Source of the DNA: Paenibacillus popilliae ATCC 14706
Lineage (GTDB): Bacteria > Bacillota > Bacilli > Paenibacillales > Paenibacillaceae
Reading direction: 5' to 3'
DNA: 64,000 nucleotides
Assembly: GCF_000315235.1 (NCBI RefSeq)
Contig: NZ_BALG01000133.1
Location: 1-64,000 of the forward strand
Shown piece by piece: positions 25,676-34,098 of this stretch (positions are counted from its first letter, which is position 1; every line of letters starts with the position of its first letter). The notes beneath the pieces were generated by a model. That model saw only the letters and a program-made list of their open reading frames with translations, made no database searches and was not told the DNA's origin. The translations under genes and the position numbers were made by a program.

Positions 25676-28354
25676 TTACACCGATATCGAGTGCAGGGAA
25701 GCTTTGTTCCGGCTCCCGAGCAGCAGCTTTGCCTGGGCGCAGGCCATGCGGGCGAGCGGGAGGCGGTATGTTGAGCAGCTTACATAATCGAGCCCGGTCG
25801 CATGGCAGAACAGGATCGAGTCCGGATCCCCGCCATGCTCGCCGCAGATGCCGGTCTTGAGCTGCGGATTGGCGGCGAGACCGCGCTGCACGGCCAGTTC
25901 AATCAACTGGCCGACACCGGATGTATCGAGCACCTGGAACGGGTTCGCCGTCAGCACGCGGCGGTCTACGTAGTGGGCTAGGAATTTGCCCTCCGCGTCG
26001 TCGCGGCTGCAGCCGAACGTCATCTGGGTCAGATCATTCGTACCGAACGAGAAGAAATCGGCATGCTTCGCAATCTGGTCCGCCGTCAGCGCCGCGCGCG
26101 GCACCTCGATCATCGTGCCGATGCGGTACGCGCAGCTGCGGTGCTCCGGACCGAGGACTCGCTCCGCCGTGCGATCGATGAGCTCGCGCAGCAGTTTCAG
26201 CTCGGCGGCGTGGCCGACCAGCGGCACCATGATGTCCGGCTGCACGCGCACGCCCTTGCGCAGCATGCGGGAGGCGGCGAGGAACAGCGCCTCCGCCTGC
26301 ATCTCGTAAATCTCCGGGAACAAAATTCCGAGCCGGCAGCCGCGCTGGCCGAGCATCGGATTTATCTCATGCAACGCGCGCACCTTGGCGATCAGGCGCT
26401 CCAGCTCTCTTCGTTCAAGCTCTGTTCCGGCTCCGGTTGCTTTCCACTCGGTCTGCCGGACGATGAGTTCCTCCAGATTCGGCAGGAACTCATGGAGCGG
26501 CGGATCCAGCAGCCGAATCGTGACCGAATAACCGTCCATCGCCTCGAAGATGCCCTCGAAGTCCTCCTGCTGCAGCGGCAGCAGCTGTGCGAGCGCCTTC
26601 CGGCGCTCCGCCTCTGATTCGGCCAGAATCATCTCCCGAACGATGCGAAGCCGATCGGCGGACATGAACATGTGCTCTGTCCGGCAGAGCCCAATGCCTT
26701 CGGCCCCAAGCGCCCGCGCTGTGGCAGCGTCCGCGGGCGTATCCGCGTTCGCATAGACGCCCAGCTCGCGTTCACGGTCGGCCCATTCCAGCAGCTGCTG
26801 GAATTCATCCGACATCTCCGCGTCGATGACCGGCACGGCTCCGGCGATGACGCGCCCCGTCGCGCCGTCGATCGACAGCAGATCACCTTCGCGGAACGTG
26901 CGCCCGCCAATCACGATGCACTTCCGGCCGAAGTCGAAGCTTACGTCCTCGCAACCGGAGACGCACGGCTTTCCCATGCTGCGGGCGACGACGGCCGCGT
27001 GGCTCGTCATACCGCCCCGGCTCGTCAGTACGCCTTCCGCTGCGAGCACGCCGTGTATGTCCTCTGGCGTCGTCTCCGGTCGCACGAGAATGATGCGCTC
27101 GCCGGCGGCGGCCATCCGCTCGGCCTCGTCGGCATCGAGCACGATGCGGCCGGAAGCGGCCCCTGGCGACGCGGGCAGACCGGCCGCTACGGTGTCCATC
27201 GCGGCATCGGGCGCAATGGACGGGTGCAGCAGATGCTCCAACTGCGCAACGTCCATCCGCAGCAACGCTTCCTCCGCCATGATCAGCCCTTCGTGCACGA
27301 GCGCGACCGCGATGGCGACGGCCGCTTGCGCTGTCCGCTTGCCGGCCCGCGTCTGCAGAATGAACAGCTTGCCGCGCTCCACCGTGAACTCGATATCCTG
27401 CATGTCGCGGTAATGGCGCTCCAGTTGCTCGGCGGTCACCGTCAGTTGCCGGTACAGTTCCGGCATTTCCTCTGCCATCCTGGCGATAGGCTGCGGGGTC
27501 CGGGTACCGGCCACGACGTCCTCTCCCTGGGCATCGCTCAAATACTCACCGAACAAGATCTTCTCGCCCGTCGACGGATGACGGGTGAAAAGCACGCCCG
27601 TGCCGCTATCCGCTCCACGGTTACCGAACACCATAGACTGGATGTTGACGGCCGTGCCTTCTTCATCGGAGAGCTGATGCAGCTTGCGGTACACTTGCGC
27701 GCGGTGATTGTTCCAGCTGAGGAACACCGCCTCGACGGTGGACTGCAACTGGACATAGACGTCTTGCGGGAACGGAGCGCCGGCTTCTTCCACCCCATAT
27801 TGCTTATACCGCCGGACAACCTCCCGCAAGCCGTCTGCGGGGAGCGCCTGATCCGTCTGCGCGCCGTAATGCGCCTTGACTTCGGCGAGGATACGCTCGA
27901 ATTCACCAGCTTCAATGCCGGACACGACATGGCCGAACATTTGAATGAGGCGGCGGTAGCAATCATAAGCGAAACGCTCGTCGCCCGTGGCGGAGGCGAG
28001 GCCTTGAACCGTCTCATCGTTCAGTCCCAGATTGAGAATCGTATCCATCATGCCGGGCATGGAATGTACGGAACCGGAGCGGACGGAGACCAGAAGTGGA
28101 TCATGGGCGTCCCCGAACCGCTGGCTGCGCATCACCTCGACGGTCTGCAGAGCGGCGCGCACATCGTCCATCAGGCCGTCCGGCAGCCGGTTCATCGCAT
28201 AATAGGATCGGCACGCTTGCGTCGTAATGGTAAAGCCCGGCGGCACGGGCAACCCGATGCGCGTCATCTCCGCGAGATTGGCTCCTTTTCCGCCTAACAG
28301 CGCTTTCATGCCGGCATCTCCATGCCGAAAGTGACTGATCCAAGTCGGCTTCAT
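25676..28354 (-). CDS. ppdK: Pyruvate, phosphate dikinase
   Basis: 892 residues, normal length. The N-terminal ATP-grasp domain holds GGKGANLAEMTRIGLPVPPG and VSVRSGSVHSMPGMMDTILN. The central phosphohistidine domain holds GGMTSHAAVVARSMGKPCVS with catalytic His. The C-terminal PEP/pyruvate barrel holds LGQRGCRLG, FSFGTNDLTQMTFG and ICGEHGGDP. It interconverts pyruvate, ATP and Pi with PEP, AMP and PPi. Its ATG overlaps the stop of the SR1P-like peptide by 4 bases, and gap lies upstream, so it is the third gene of an apparently gluconeogenic operon. Confidence 0.95.
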   Translation of the reverse strand: MKPTWISHFRHGDAGMKALLGGKGANLAEMTRIGLPVPPGFTITTQACRSYYAMNRLPDGLMDDVRAALQTVEVMRSQRFGDAHDPLLVSVRSGSVHSMPGMMDTILNLGLNDETVQGLASATGDERFAYDCYRRLIQMFGHVVSGIEAGEFERILAEVKAHYGAQTDQALPADGLREVVRRYKQYGVEEAGAPFPQDVYVQLQSTVEAVFLSWNNHRAQVYRKLHQLSDEEGTAVNIQSMVFGNRGADSGTGVLFTRHPSTGEKILFGEYLSDAQGEDVVAGTRTPQPIARMAEEMPELYRQLTVTAEQLERHYRDMQDIEFTVERGKLFILQTRAGKRTAQAAVAIAVALVHEGLIMAEEALLRMDVAQLEHLLHPSIAPDAAMDTVAAGLPASPGAASGRIVLDADEAERMAAAGERIILVRPETTPEDIHGVLAAEGVLTSRGGMTSHAAVVARSMGKPCVSGCEDVSFDFGRKCIVIGGRTFREGDLLSIDGATGRVIAGAVPVIDAEMSDEFQQLLEWADRERELGVYANADTPADAATARALGAEGIGLCRTEHMFMSADRLRIVREMILAESEAERRKALAQLLPLQQEDFEGIFEAMDGYSVTIRLLDPPLHEFLPNLEELIVRQTEWKATGAGTELERRELERLIAKVRALHEINPMLGQRGCRLGILFPEIYEMQAEALFLAASRMLRKGVRVQPDIMVPLVGHAAELKLLRELIDRTAERVLGPEHRSCAYRIGTMIEVPRAALTADQIAKHADFFSFGTNDLTQMTFGCSRDDAEGKFLAHYVDRRVLTANPFQVLDTSGVGQLIELAVQRGLAANPQLKTGICGEHGGDPDSILFCHATGLDYVSCSTYRLPLARMACAQAKLLLGSRNKASLHSISV

Positions 28355-28515
28355 TTTGATTCGCCCCCGATTTTATCGATTTCGGAACAGACGGCGCAGT
28401 CGTCGCACCGATGATAATACACGATTACTTTCTCGGTATCGATTTCCTCCAAAAGGGTTCCGCAGCGTTCGCACAGAATGGCGCCCAGCATTACCGGGCA
28501 GTTGCCGTTTTGCAT
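28351..28515 (-). CDS. SR1P-like GapA-binding peptide
   Basis: 54 residues from ATG 28515 (GGAGGGAGTGAAAGG upstream). A shorter start at 28491 (MLGAILCERC) overlaps the gap stop as TAATG and matches the length of known SR1P better. The core LGAILCERCGTLLEEIDTEK then VIVYYHRCDDC fits the SR1P family (MGTIVCQ-C...EKVTVLYG-C-C), with two CxxC pairs that could bind zinc. In Bacillus subtilis SR1P is encoded by the SR1 RNA, binds GapA and promotes its interaction with RNase J1. Here the gene sits between gap and ppdK, overlapping both. Confidence 0.75.
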   Translation of the reverse strand: MQNGNCPVMLGAILCERCGTLLEEIDTEKVIVYYHRCDDCAVCSEIDKIGGESK

Positions 28516-29531
28516 GAGCCTTTCACTCCCTCCTGCACCACGTGGCGGGTCAAGTCGACGACCCGGGCCGCATAAGCCCACTCGTTGTCATACCAGGCGA
28601 GCAGCTTAATGTGGCGATCATGGGCGATAAGCGACATGCCGTCGACGACGGCGGATTTGTCATTGCCAATGAAATCGGTGGAGACGAGCGGCTCATTACA
28701 CCATTCGAGATAGCGCTCATGTCCGTCGCGGATCGCATGCAGGAAGGCGAGCCGGACATCGCCTGCGGTCACAGAAGTTTTCACTTCGGCCGTCAAGTCG
28801 ACGAGCGAGATGTCCGGCGTCGGCACCCGCACCGAGATGCCATGCACCAAGGTCGCCAGATGTGGCAGAATTCCGGCCAGCGCCTTGCCTGCGCCGGTGG
28901 TCGTCGGGACGATGGACTGCGTGCATGCCCGCGCGCGGCGTAAATCTTTATGCGGATTATCGAGATGCTTCTGATCATTGGTATAAGAATGAATCGTTGT
29001 CATCCAACCGGATTGGATGCCAAATGACCGATCCAGCAGATGAAGTAGTGGCGCGAGACAGTTCGTCGTGCAGGATGCGGCTGAGAGAAGCTGATGGCTT
29101 TTATCGTCGTACATATACTCGTTGACGCCCATCACGATCGTTAGGTCGAGCTCTCTGCCAGGAGCGGTGATAATGACTTTCTCTGCGCCGGCATGGATAT
29201 GCTTGGAAGCGCCCGGGCGATCGGTGAATTTGCCGGTTGCATCGATGACGGTATAAATGCCGAGCGACTGCCACGGCAGCCGGGACGGATCGGCTTCTGC
29301 CACTACCTGTATGGGCGTATCCTTAATAAGGAGTGTATTGCCTTCGGCGACGATGTTCGCATTCCATTTTCCGTGAATGGAGTCGTACTTGAGCAGATGC
29401 GCGATGGTGGCGGCGGAATAAAGCGTGTTCACGGCCCGGATGGCGAACGGTGAATGTGCGTCATCCATAGCGCGGCGCAGCACGAGACGGCCGATGCGAC
29501 CCATGCCGTTGATGGCAACAGACAATGCCAT
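28491..29531 (-). CDS. gapB: Glyceraldehyde-3-phosphate dehydrogenase, GapB-like
   Basis: 346 residues. NGMGRIGRLVLRRA is the Rossmann loop, SAASCTTNCLAPLLH carries the active-site Cys, and WYDNEWAYAARVVDL is the C-terminal motif. That last motif resembles GapB (WYDNEW) rather than glycolytic GapA (WYDNET). The coenzyme-selecting Asp after VN is replaced (AVNTLYSAATIAHL), as in NADP-tolerant gluconeogenic enzymes. It leads the gap/SR1P-like/ppdK operon. The upstream region has CcpN-like boxes over the promoter, consistent with repression on glucose. GapB assignment is by motif, so fairly but not wholly sure. Confidence 0.85.
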   Translation of the reverse strand: MALSVAINGMGRIGRLVLRRAMDDAHSPFAIRAVNTLYSAATIAHLLKYDSIHGKWNANIVAEGNTLLIKDTPIQVVAEADPSRLPWQSLGIYTVIDATGKFTDRPGASKHIHAGAEKVIITAPGRELDLTIVMGVNEYMYDDKSHQLLSAASCTTNCLAPLLHLLDRSFGIQSGWMTTIHSYTNDQKHLDNPHKDLRRARACTQSIVPTTTGAGKALAGILPHLATLVHGISVRVPTPDISLVDLTAEVKTSVTAGDVRLAFLHAIRDGHERYLEWCNEPLVSTDFIGNDKSAVVDGMSLIAHDRHIKLLAWYDNEWAYAARVVDLTRHVVQEGVKGSCKTATAR

Positions 29532-29584
29532 TGTCGAATTCCTCCTTCAGAGTGAATTTATACTTGGTTTCTTTTTCTTGATTA

Positions 29585-29616
29585 AGTATATCACATTGAA
29601 CAAATAATATGTAATA
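29585..29616 (-). promoter_or_regulatory. Promoter of the gap operon with two CcpN-like boxes
   Basis: On the minus strand TGTGATATACT (29585-29595) fits the CcpN consensus TRTGHYATAYW as I recall it, and includes a TATACT -10. TATTACATATT (29606-29616) fits with one mismatch and overlaps a TTACAT -35. The boxes are 21 bases apart, about two helical turns. Confidence 0.55.
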
Positions 29617-29850
29617 TATAGATGCCGATTTTTAATATGATACATCACAATAAAATTATGGGAACTTTTTTGTACCGCCCATGTTATAGCTAGCGTAAAC
29701 AGTAGGAGCTACTCGTCAAAGGTACGCTACGCCGCTGCGGCATATGTTCCTTCTCTTCGGTCTGTCCGCTTTTCCTCGTGCCCCTGATGGCTCTCTACGG
29801 AGTTCTCGTACCGTGCTAGTATATTGATTCTATTTTATGTTCATAAATAG

Positions 29851-29880
29851 TTGACAGGTTAATATAATCTGGATTATTAT
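29851..29880 (+). promoter_or_regulatory. SigA promoter of secreted-protein/ABC module 2
   Basis: TTGACA and TATTAT separated by 18 bases, 39 bases before the secreted-protein start codon. Confidence 0.7.
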
Positions 29881-29919
29881 GGTAATGCATATACCAAATT
29901 TTAGAAAGGATGATATTGT

Positions 29920-30300
29920 ATGAAGAAAATAATTACGGTAGGAACGCTAGCACTCTGTTTGCTAATTTCTGGGGTAGCATCAGCTGCGACATGGCACTCC
30001 TCCACGATTACCCTTCCGCGAACAGGAAGTTGGGATACCGTGGAGAGAGAGGCTACAGGATCATCTCAACAAACAAAAGTATTAAACAATGAATATAATG
30101 TTTATGCAAAGATTGTGCTTGCTGCTAACGATTCAGATTTAAGTGACTATGAGTTGCATCAAGATAAAGACCACTCTGACTATGGTCAAGTGATGACGCA
30201 TAATACCAACACAAGGGTAGGCGACAATATTAAAGCGCGGTTTAAAACAGCTTGGGATAACTATAGAACAACTCGAGCCCTCCTTAGTTGGGCCCCATAA
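29920..30300 (+). CDS. Secreted protein of module 2 (unknown family, PRTGSW...SWAP)
   Basis: 126 residues behind AGAAAGGATG. Signal peptide MKKIITVGTLALCLLISGVA with SAA cleavage region. The mature part has TITLPRTGSWDTVE, EATGSSQQTKV, an Asn/Asp-rich middle, then RVGDNIKARFKTAWDN and a C-terminal LLSWAP. No Cys remains after the signal peptide. The layout matches the protein at 11038-11421 (PRLGG-W, SGSTQ, SWTP end). It has its own strong promoter and is separated from the ABC genes by a terminator, an arrangement that would give far more secreted protein than transporter. Function unknown. Confidence 0.82.
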   Translation: MKKIITVGTLALCLLISGVASAATWHSSTITLPRTGSWDTVEREATGSSQQTKVLNNEYNVYAKIVLAANDSDLSDYELHQDKDHSDYGQVMTHNTNTRVGDNIKARFKTAWDNYRTTRALLSWAP

Positions 30301-30325
30301 TTTTTGTAAACCTAATTAAGGGAAG

Positions 30326-30359
30326 GTGCAACCCATATAAAATGTGGGTTGCACTTTTA
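30326..30359 (+). terminator. Attenuating terminator after the secreted-protein gene
   Basis: A perfect 10-base stem GTGCAACCCA/TGGGTTGCAC followed by TTTTAT, between the secreted gene and the ABC genes. Read-through probably feeds the transporter operon, since no separate strong promoter is obvious. Confidence 0.8.
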
Positions 30360-30402
30360 TCCTTACATTAAAGAAATGGAACAAGAGAAGGGAGCTTTAT
30401 CC

Positions 30403-31053
30403 ATGGGTAACGACGTTGTTTTAAGCTTATCTGGAGTTACAAAGAAATTTCGTGAACATCTAGTCTTAAAACATATTGATTTACAAGTGAATGCCGGTGA
30501 TGTGATTGGCATTGTTGGAGTAAATGGTAGTGGCAAAACAACATTACTTAAAACAATTATGGGGTTTATGTATCCCGACAAAGGAACCGTGCAAGTAAAG
30601 GGGAAAAACGTATCTCCAGGCATGTTAGGTAATTTACCTGATCGTGTGGGAGCACTGATTGAAGATCCGTTGTTTCTCCCCCAATTTACAGGTTTTCAGA
30701 ATCTATCATTACTAGCTTCAATTAGAAACGAAATGAAGCGCGACGATATTATTAAAGTAATGGAACAAGTCGGCTTACATCCATTTTTAAAAAGAACAGT
30801 CCGGAAATATTCATTAGGAATGAGACAACGATTAGGAATTGCGCAAGCCATCATGGAAAATCCCGTCTTAGTCCTGTTCGATGAACCTACGAATGGACTA
30901 GATACAGAAGGGGTAAAAAGGTTTCATTCAATCGTTCATTCTATGACCCAATCAGGCGTCAGTTTTATCATTGTTTCCCATCGAACGGAAGATACTTCTA
31001 GCTTGTGTAAAGTAACTTATCGATTAGAACAAGGACAGCTACTTCCAAATTAA
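30403..31053 (+). CDS. ABC transporter ATP-binding protein of module 2
   Basis: 216 residues from ATG 30403, chosen for AAGGGAG 8 bases upstream; the earlier ATG lies within the terminator. Walker A GVNGSGKTT, signature SLGMRQRLGIAQAI, Walker B VLVLFDEPTNGLD and H-loop IVSHR are intact. It shares long stretches with the module-1 ATPase, notably FLPQFTGF-NL and GMRQRLGIAQAIME, but lacks that protein's C-terminal extension. It energises the three following permeases. Confidence 0.9.
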   Translation: MGNDVVLSLSGVTKKFREHLVLKHIDLQVNAGDVIGIVGVNGSGKTTLLKTIMGFMYPDKGTVQVKGKNVSPGMLGNLPDRVGALIEDPLFLPQFTGFQNLSLLASIRNEMKRDDIIKVMEQVGLHPFLKRTVRKYSLGMRQRLGIAQAIMENPVLVLFDEPTNGLDTEGVKRFHSIVHSMTQSGVSFIIVSHRTEDTSSLCKVTYRLEQGQLLPN

Positions 31054-31086
31054 AATTCTAAAGATTTTCAAAAGGAGCAAAACTTC

Positions 31087-31905
31087 TTGATACGTATACA
31101 ATTTTGTTGGATAAGATGGCTTATAGTTTGGTTCATTTTATTTTTATCTGCAATCATTTCCAGATATGTGCTGACGTTCGAATTTCTCCCCTCTGGGAAG
31201 AAACTTTTATTGGGTGATTATTTATTTTCCACCTTATCAAGCCCTTTTGTTATCATTTTCATTATTCCGTTTACTTACTGCTATTTGGTAAGCGACCTTT
31301 ACATTAAAGATACTGAAGGGGAATATATTACTTTAGTAATGGCGAGATTATCTAATCGAACGCAATACGTGCTTTATAAATTTTTTTATATTATAAGTTC
31401 ATCATTATTATTTTTTTTCAGTTTTGTTATTTTGGTAGTCTTGACAGGTCTATTATTTCGTCTGCCGTGGAAAGGCCCCTACTATTTTCAAGTGATACAT
31501 AGTAAGGAGGTTGTTAGCTGGATGGAACTTACCCAACTGTTATTCATTCAGGCAAACCTCATTTTATTATTACTCGTTTCACTCGGATTGTTCATGCTTG
31601 CGCTCTCTCTTCTTTTTAAACATGTTGTAGCCGGTTATGCCGGAGTGGTAGCGCTTATTTTACAAAGTCACAGTTCCATTTTTGATAATCATTCCGGACT
31701 AATATACACTCCGCTTGCTCAAGCGATACTTGCATTGCATGCGCCTTACTATTTTTATGTATTACCTATGGAACATAATCAAGCATCTGTTGAAATTATT
31801 AACAATTTTACACCTATATATTCAACCTTCTATTTTCTTGTTGTCATAGCCGGTCTGTTCGCTCTATGTTTGGTTCGCATAAGAACAATGAATATGGGTG
31901 AATAG
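31087..31905 (+). CDS. Membrane permease subunit B of module 2
   Basis: 272 residues, TTG start at 31087 behind AAAAGGAGC. About six membrane spans. The loop DLYIKDTEGEYITLVMARLS corresponds to DLLLQDQRTGYVQYTFVRNR in the protein at 8553-9323, and RLPW follows at the same relative site (NLPW there). ABC-2 permease-like. It is followed after 11 bases by subunit C. Confidence 0.75.
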   Translation: MIRIQFCWIRWLIVWFILFLSAIISRYVLTFEFLPSGKKLLLGDYLFSTLSSPFVIIFIIPFTYCYLVSDLYIKDTEGEYITLVMARLSNRTQYVLYKFFYIISSSLLFFFSFVILVVLTGLLFRLPWKGPYYFQVIHSKEVVSWMELTQLLFIQANLILLLLVSLGLFMLALSLLFKHVVAGYAGVVALILQSHSSIFDNHSGLIYTPLAQAILALHAPYYFYVLPMEHNQASVEIINNFTPIYSTFYFLVVIAGLFALCLVRIRTMNMGE

Positions 31906-31916
31906 AGGTTGAAACA

Positions 31917-32720
31917 ATGAAGAATATGTACGCTACGTTTAAACTTTACCTGTTGTTCTACCCGCGTAAAAGTCAGCTTGTAATCGCCGCACTTGGGATC
32001 GTAAATGTACTCTGTCAAATCTTCTTACTTGACCAAATATCTATCATTGAGCAAGTTGAAGTTACGGTCGCCGATAGTATGTTGTGTATTTTTGGGGGAT
32101 TAGAACAAACCTATCGCTCTGCAACGTTTACAAATTGGCTCCTTACCCTTCTGCCCATCGTGTTACTTATTCAGACTAACGCTTGCCCGGAAGGGATTCA
32201 TACGCTCCTTATAAATAGAATCGGTTCCAGAGTCAAGTGGTGGTTAGCCAAGAGCATATCGATGATTTTTGTGATTGTTTTTTATCAACTTTTTCTTTTT
32301 TTAATCACTGCCCTTATCTCTAGTTTTATTTTTCAGACCGAAGCGAAATGGACTGGATATACGATGCTGTATTATTCTGGTGTGTATGAGGCAGGAATCC
32401 CGGCACAGACAATGATGATTATCTTGTTATTATTTTTTGTAACAGGCGGTATGACACTGGCTCTTCTTATAAGTACGCTCCATTTCGTAGTGAATTATGA
32501 TTCGAAAAAAATATCAATCATCATTCTCACGTTTATTGTTCTCGCCGTATTAGCCATTAACGGCGTGGTACCAAGGTATTTGTCACCGTTTCTCTATACC
32601 TCAACCCTTGACATTTTACCCACCTACTTTACATACTGGATGAACTTATCTGTCAATATAGGGGTTCTCGTTATTTGTTTATTCATAGGATGCCTGCTTT
32701 CGACTAGGAAGCAATTATAG
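31917..32720 (+). CDS. Membrane permease subunit C of module 2
   Basis: 267 residues, about six spans. CIFGGLEQTYRS and, near the end, GVVPRYLSPFLYTSTLDIL match the module-1 subunit at 7737-8537. The loop LLINRIGSRVKWWLAKSISM corresponds to YTRMNTRCSWWLGKTVAH there, a shared R-x-x-x-WWL-K element. Unknown substrate. It sits between subunits B and A. Confidence 0.75.
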   Translation: MKNMYATFKLYLLFYPRKSQLVIAALGIVNVLCQIFLLDQISIIEQVEVTVADSMLCIFGGLEQTYRSATFTNWLLTLLPIVLLIQTNACPEGIHTLLINRIGSRVKWWLAKSISMIFVIVFYQLFLFLITALISSFIFQTEAKWTGYTMLYYSGVYEAGIPAQTMMIILLLFFVTGGMTLALLISTLHFVVNYDSKKISIIILTFIVLAVLAINGVVPRYLSPFLYTSTLDILPTYFTYWMNLSVNIGVLVICLFIGCLLSTRKQL

Positions 32721-32757
32721 TTTAGGTGTACATACATAAAAAAATGGAGGGATAATA

Positions 32758-33597
32758 GTGTATAACTCTTTTATTAAGATGGAGTGGAAAAGAACTTGTT
32801 ACAGATGGCAACTTCTTGTTGCCTTCATTGCCTTTATGGCTGTATTTATCCATATTGTGTCCATGCAAAAAGCAAGTATACCTAATCATAGTGGCTATCC
32901 TATGGAGCTAATACTCGGAAAAACTAATCCATTTATTAGTTTTGTTAAAGGCATAGGTTGGAACTTAAATAGCTACATGGCAACTGTATTCCCCCTCATC
33001 GTGATGCTCATTTGTGGAGATTCATTGTTTATTGATTATAGAACAGGCTATTTTCAATATTGTCTATCGCGGACATCGTTGAAGAAATATATAGTATGTA
33101 AGACGATGTCTATAGCTATAGTAACGTTTGTAGTTACTTTGCTATTTCAAATAATAGCGTTTATCTATTGTCTATGTACAAGTCCATTTCACATCCCAAC
33201 GATGTCTTCTCAAATAAAACCCACGATACCTAGTTTAGGGAGAGACCTTTATCTTCATAATGTATATATGTACATTTTTTTTGTTATGTTGCTGTTAAGT
33301 TTAGCTGCTGCTGTCATTGCCATGATCGGACTTGTGGTATCAAATGTAGTTCGGCATAGCTCTCTAGTTTTTTCAATTCCATGGATACTCATTTTATTAG
33401 TGGGTCAAGTTTTTTTATATATTGCTCCTGAGACAAAGTACATTACAAAGATACTGAGTCCGTTACACAATTTAGGTCCATTTTTATTCAGCTCTAATCA
33501 TACGTGGTGGAGTATTGGATTATACTGGGGTGGGGCCTGCCTTTTGTTTTCCTTCCTTGCTTATCGACTTGCGCTTCGGAAATGTACCTCACAATAG
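32758..33597 (+). CDS. Membrane permease subunit A of module 2
   Basis: 279 residues, GTG start at 32758 behind TGGAGGG. It begins MYNSFIKMEWKRTCYRWQLL and has six spans. VFPLIVMLICGDSLFIDYRT parallels FPLAVTLLVGHSLAWDRKTG in module-1 subunit A, and YIAPETKYITKILSPLHNLG parallels the ISKIRYAPLDLLG region. In module 1 this subunit comes before the ATPase; here it is last. Downstream lies an IS3 terminus relic. Confidence 0.75.
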   Translation: MYNSFIKMEWKRTCYRWQLLVAFIAFMAVFIHIVSMQKASIPNHSGYPMELILGKTNPFISFVKGIGWNLNSYMATVFPLIVMLICGDSLFIDYRTGYFQYCLSRTSLKKYIVCKTMSIAIVTFVVTLLFQIIAFIYCLCTSPFHIPTMSSQIKPTIPSLGRDLYLHNVYMYIFFVMLLLSLAAAVIAMIGLVVSNVVRHSSLVFSIPWILILLVGQVFLYIAPETKYITKILSPLHNLGPFLFSSNHTWWSIGLYWGGACLLFSFLAYRLALRKCTSQ

Positions 33598-33607
33598 CAC
33601 CGGCCCT

Positions 33608-33641
33608 TATTTTTATTGTCCAACGAAGTGTAGCCGATCCA
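33608..33641 (+). repeat. Solo IS3-family terminus relic
   Basis: Almost identical to the right end of the IS3-type element at 55543-56198, including GTCCAACGAAGTGTAGCCGA and the terminal GATCCA. No transposase lies next to it, so it is a scar or a recombination junction. Confidence 0.6.
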
Positions 33642-33703
33642 TGATCTCAGAACAGTGAGGGGATGACATTATCACAGAAGAACAACACCGTGCGCATTGC
33701 CCC

Positions 33704-33732
33704 TTGCAAAACAGCGGCGCGTTGACTATAAT
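33704..33732 (+). promoter_or_regulatory. Promoter of the pheST T-box transcript
   Basis: TTGCAA and a perfect TATAAT separated by 17 bases, just upstream of the T-box leader. Confidence 0.65.
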
Positions 33733-33739
33733 ACATGAA

Positions 33740-34056
33740 ATGCAACGTATTGCTTATCGTAATAACTTGTATCCTTACAACTGCCGAGATGGAGATAAGT
33801 ACGCAGCACCGCTTCCCAGGGAGGATGCGCCGCCGATTGAGAGCGCGTCTGAAGACATGGACTGCCGAAATTCGCTCCGGAGCAGGGCCTTGAACGGCAG
33901 GCAGCCGCCTGTGCCAGTAGAGGCGCCCGGCGAACGACCCGTTATCGTCGTATTCAAGTGAGACAGCACGCGACATTGGCCATGCCGGAGCGTGTGTTGT
34001 CTAATAAGGGTGGTACCACGGCCTTCTCGTCCCTTGAGACAGAGAAGGCTTTTTTA
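33740..34056 (+). promoter_or_regulatory. T-box leader controlling pheST
   Basis: The conserved T-box AGGGTGGTACCACGG (34007-34021) precedes a terminator hairpin GCCTTCTC/GAGAAGGC with a T6 run (34021-34056). The variable base in TGGT would pair with a tRNA whose discriminator is A, as in tRNA-Phe. Uncharged tRNA-Phe should favour the antiterminator and switch on pheST. Confidence 0.9.
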
Positions 34057-34098
34057 TATTGAAGAGGTTGAATGGAAAACCAAAGGGAGGTTGACACC

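Noticed and set aside
26672-28297. A 541-residue open frame on the plus strand opposite ppdK
   Set aside because: It is an antisense shadow of a high-GC, clearly recognisable ppdK; no ribosome site and no domain.
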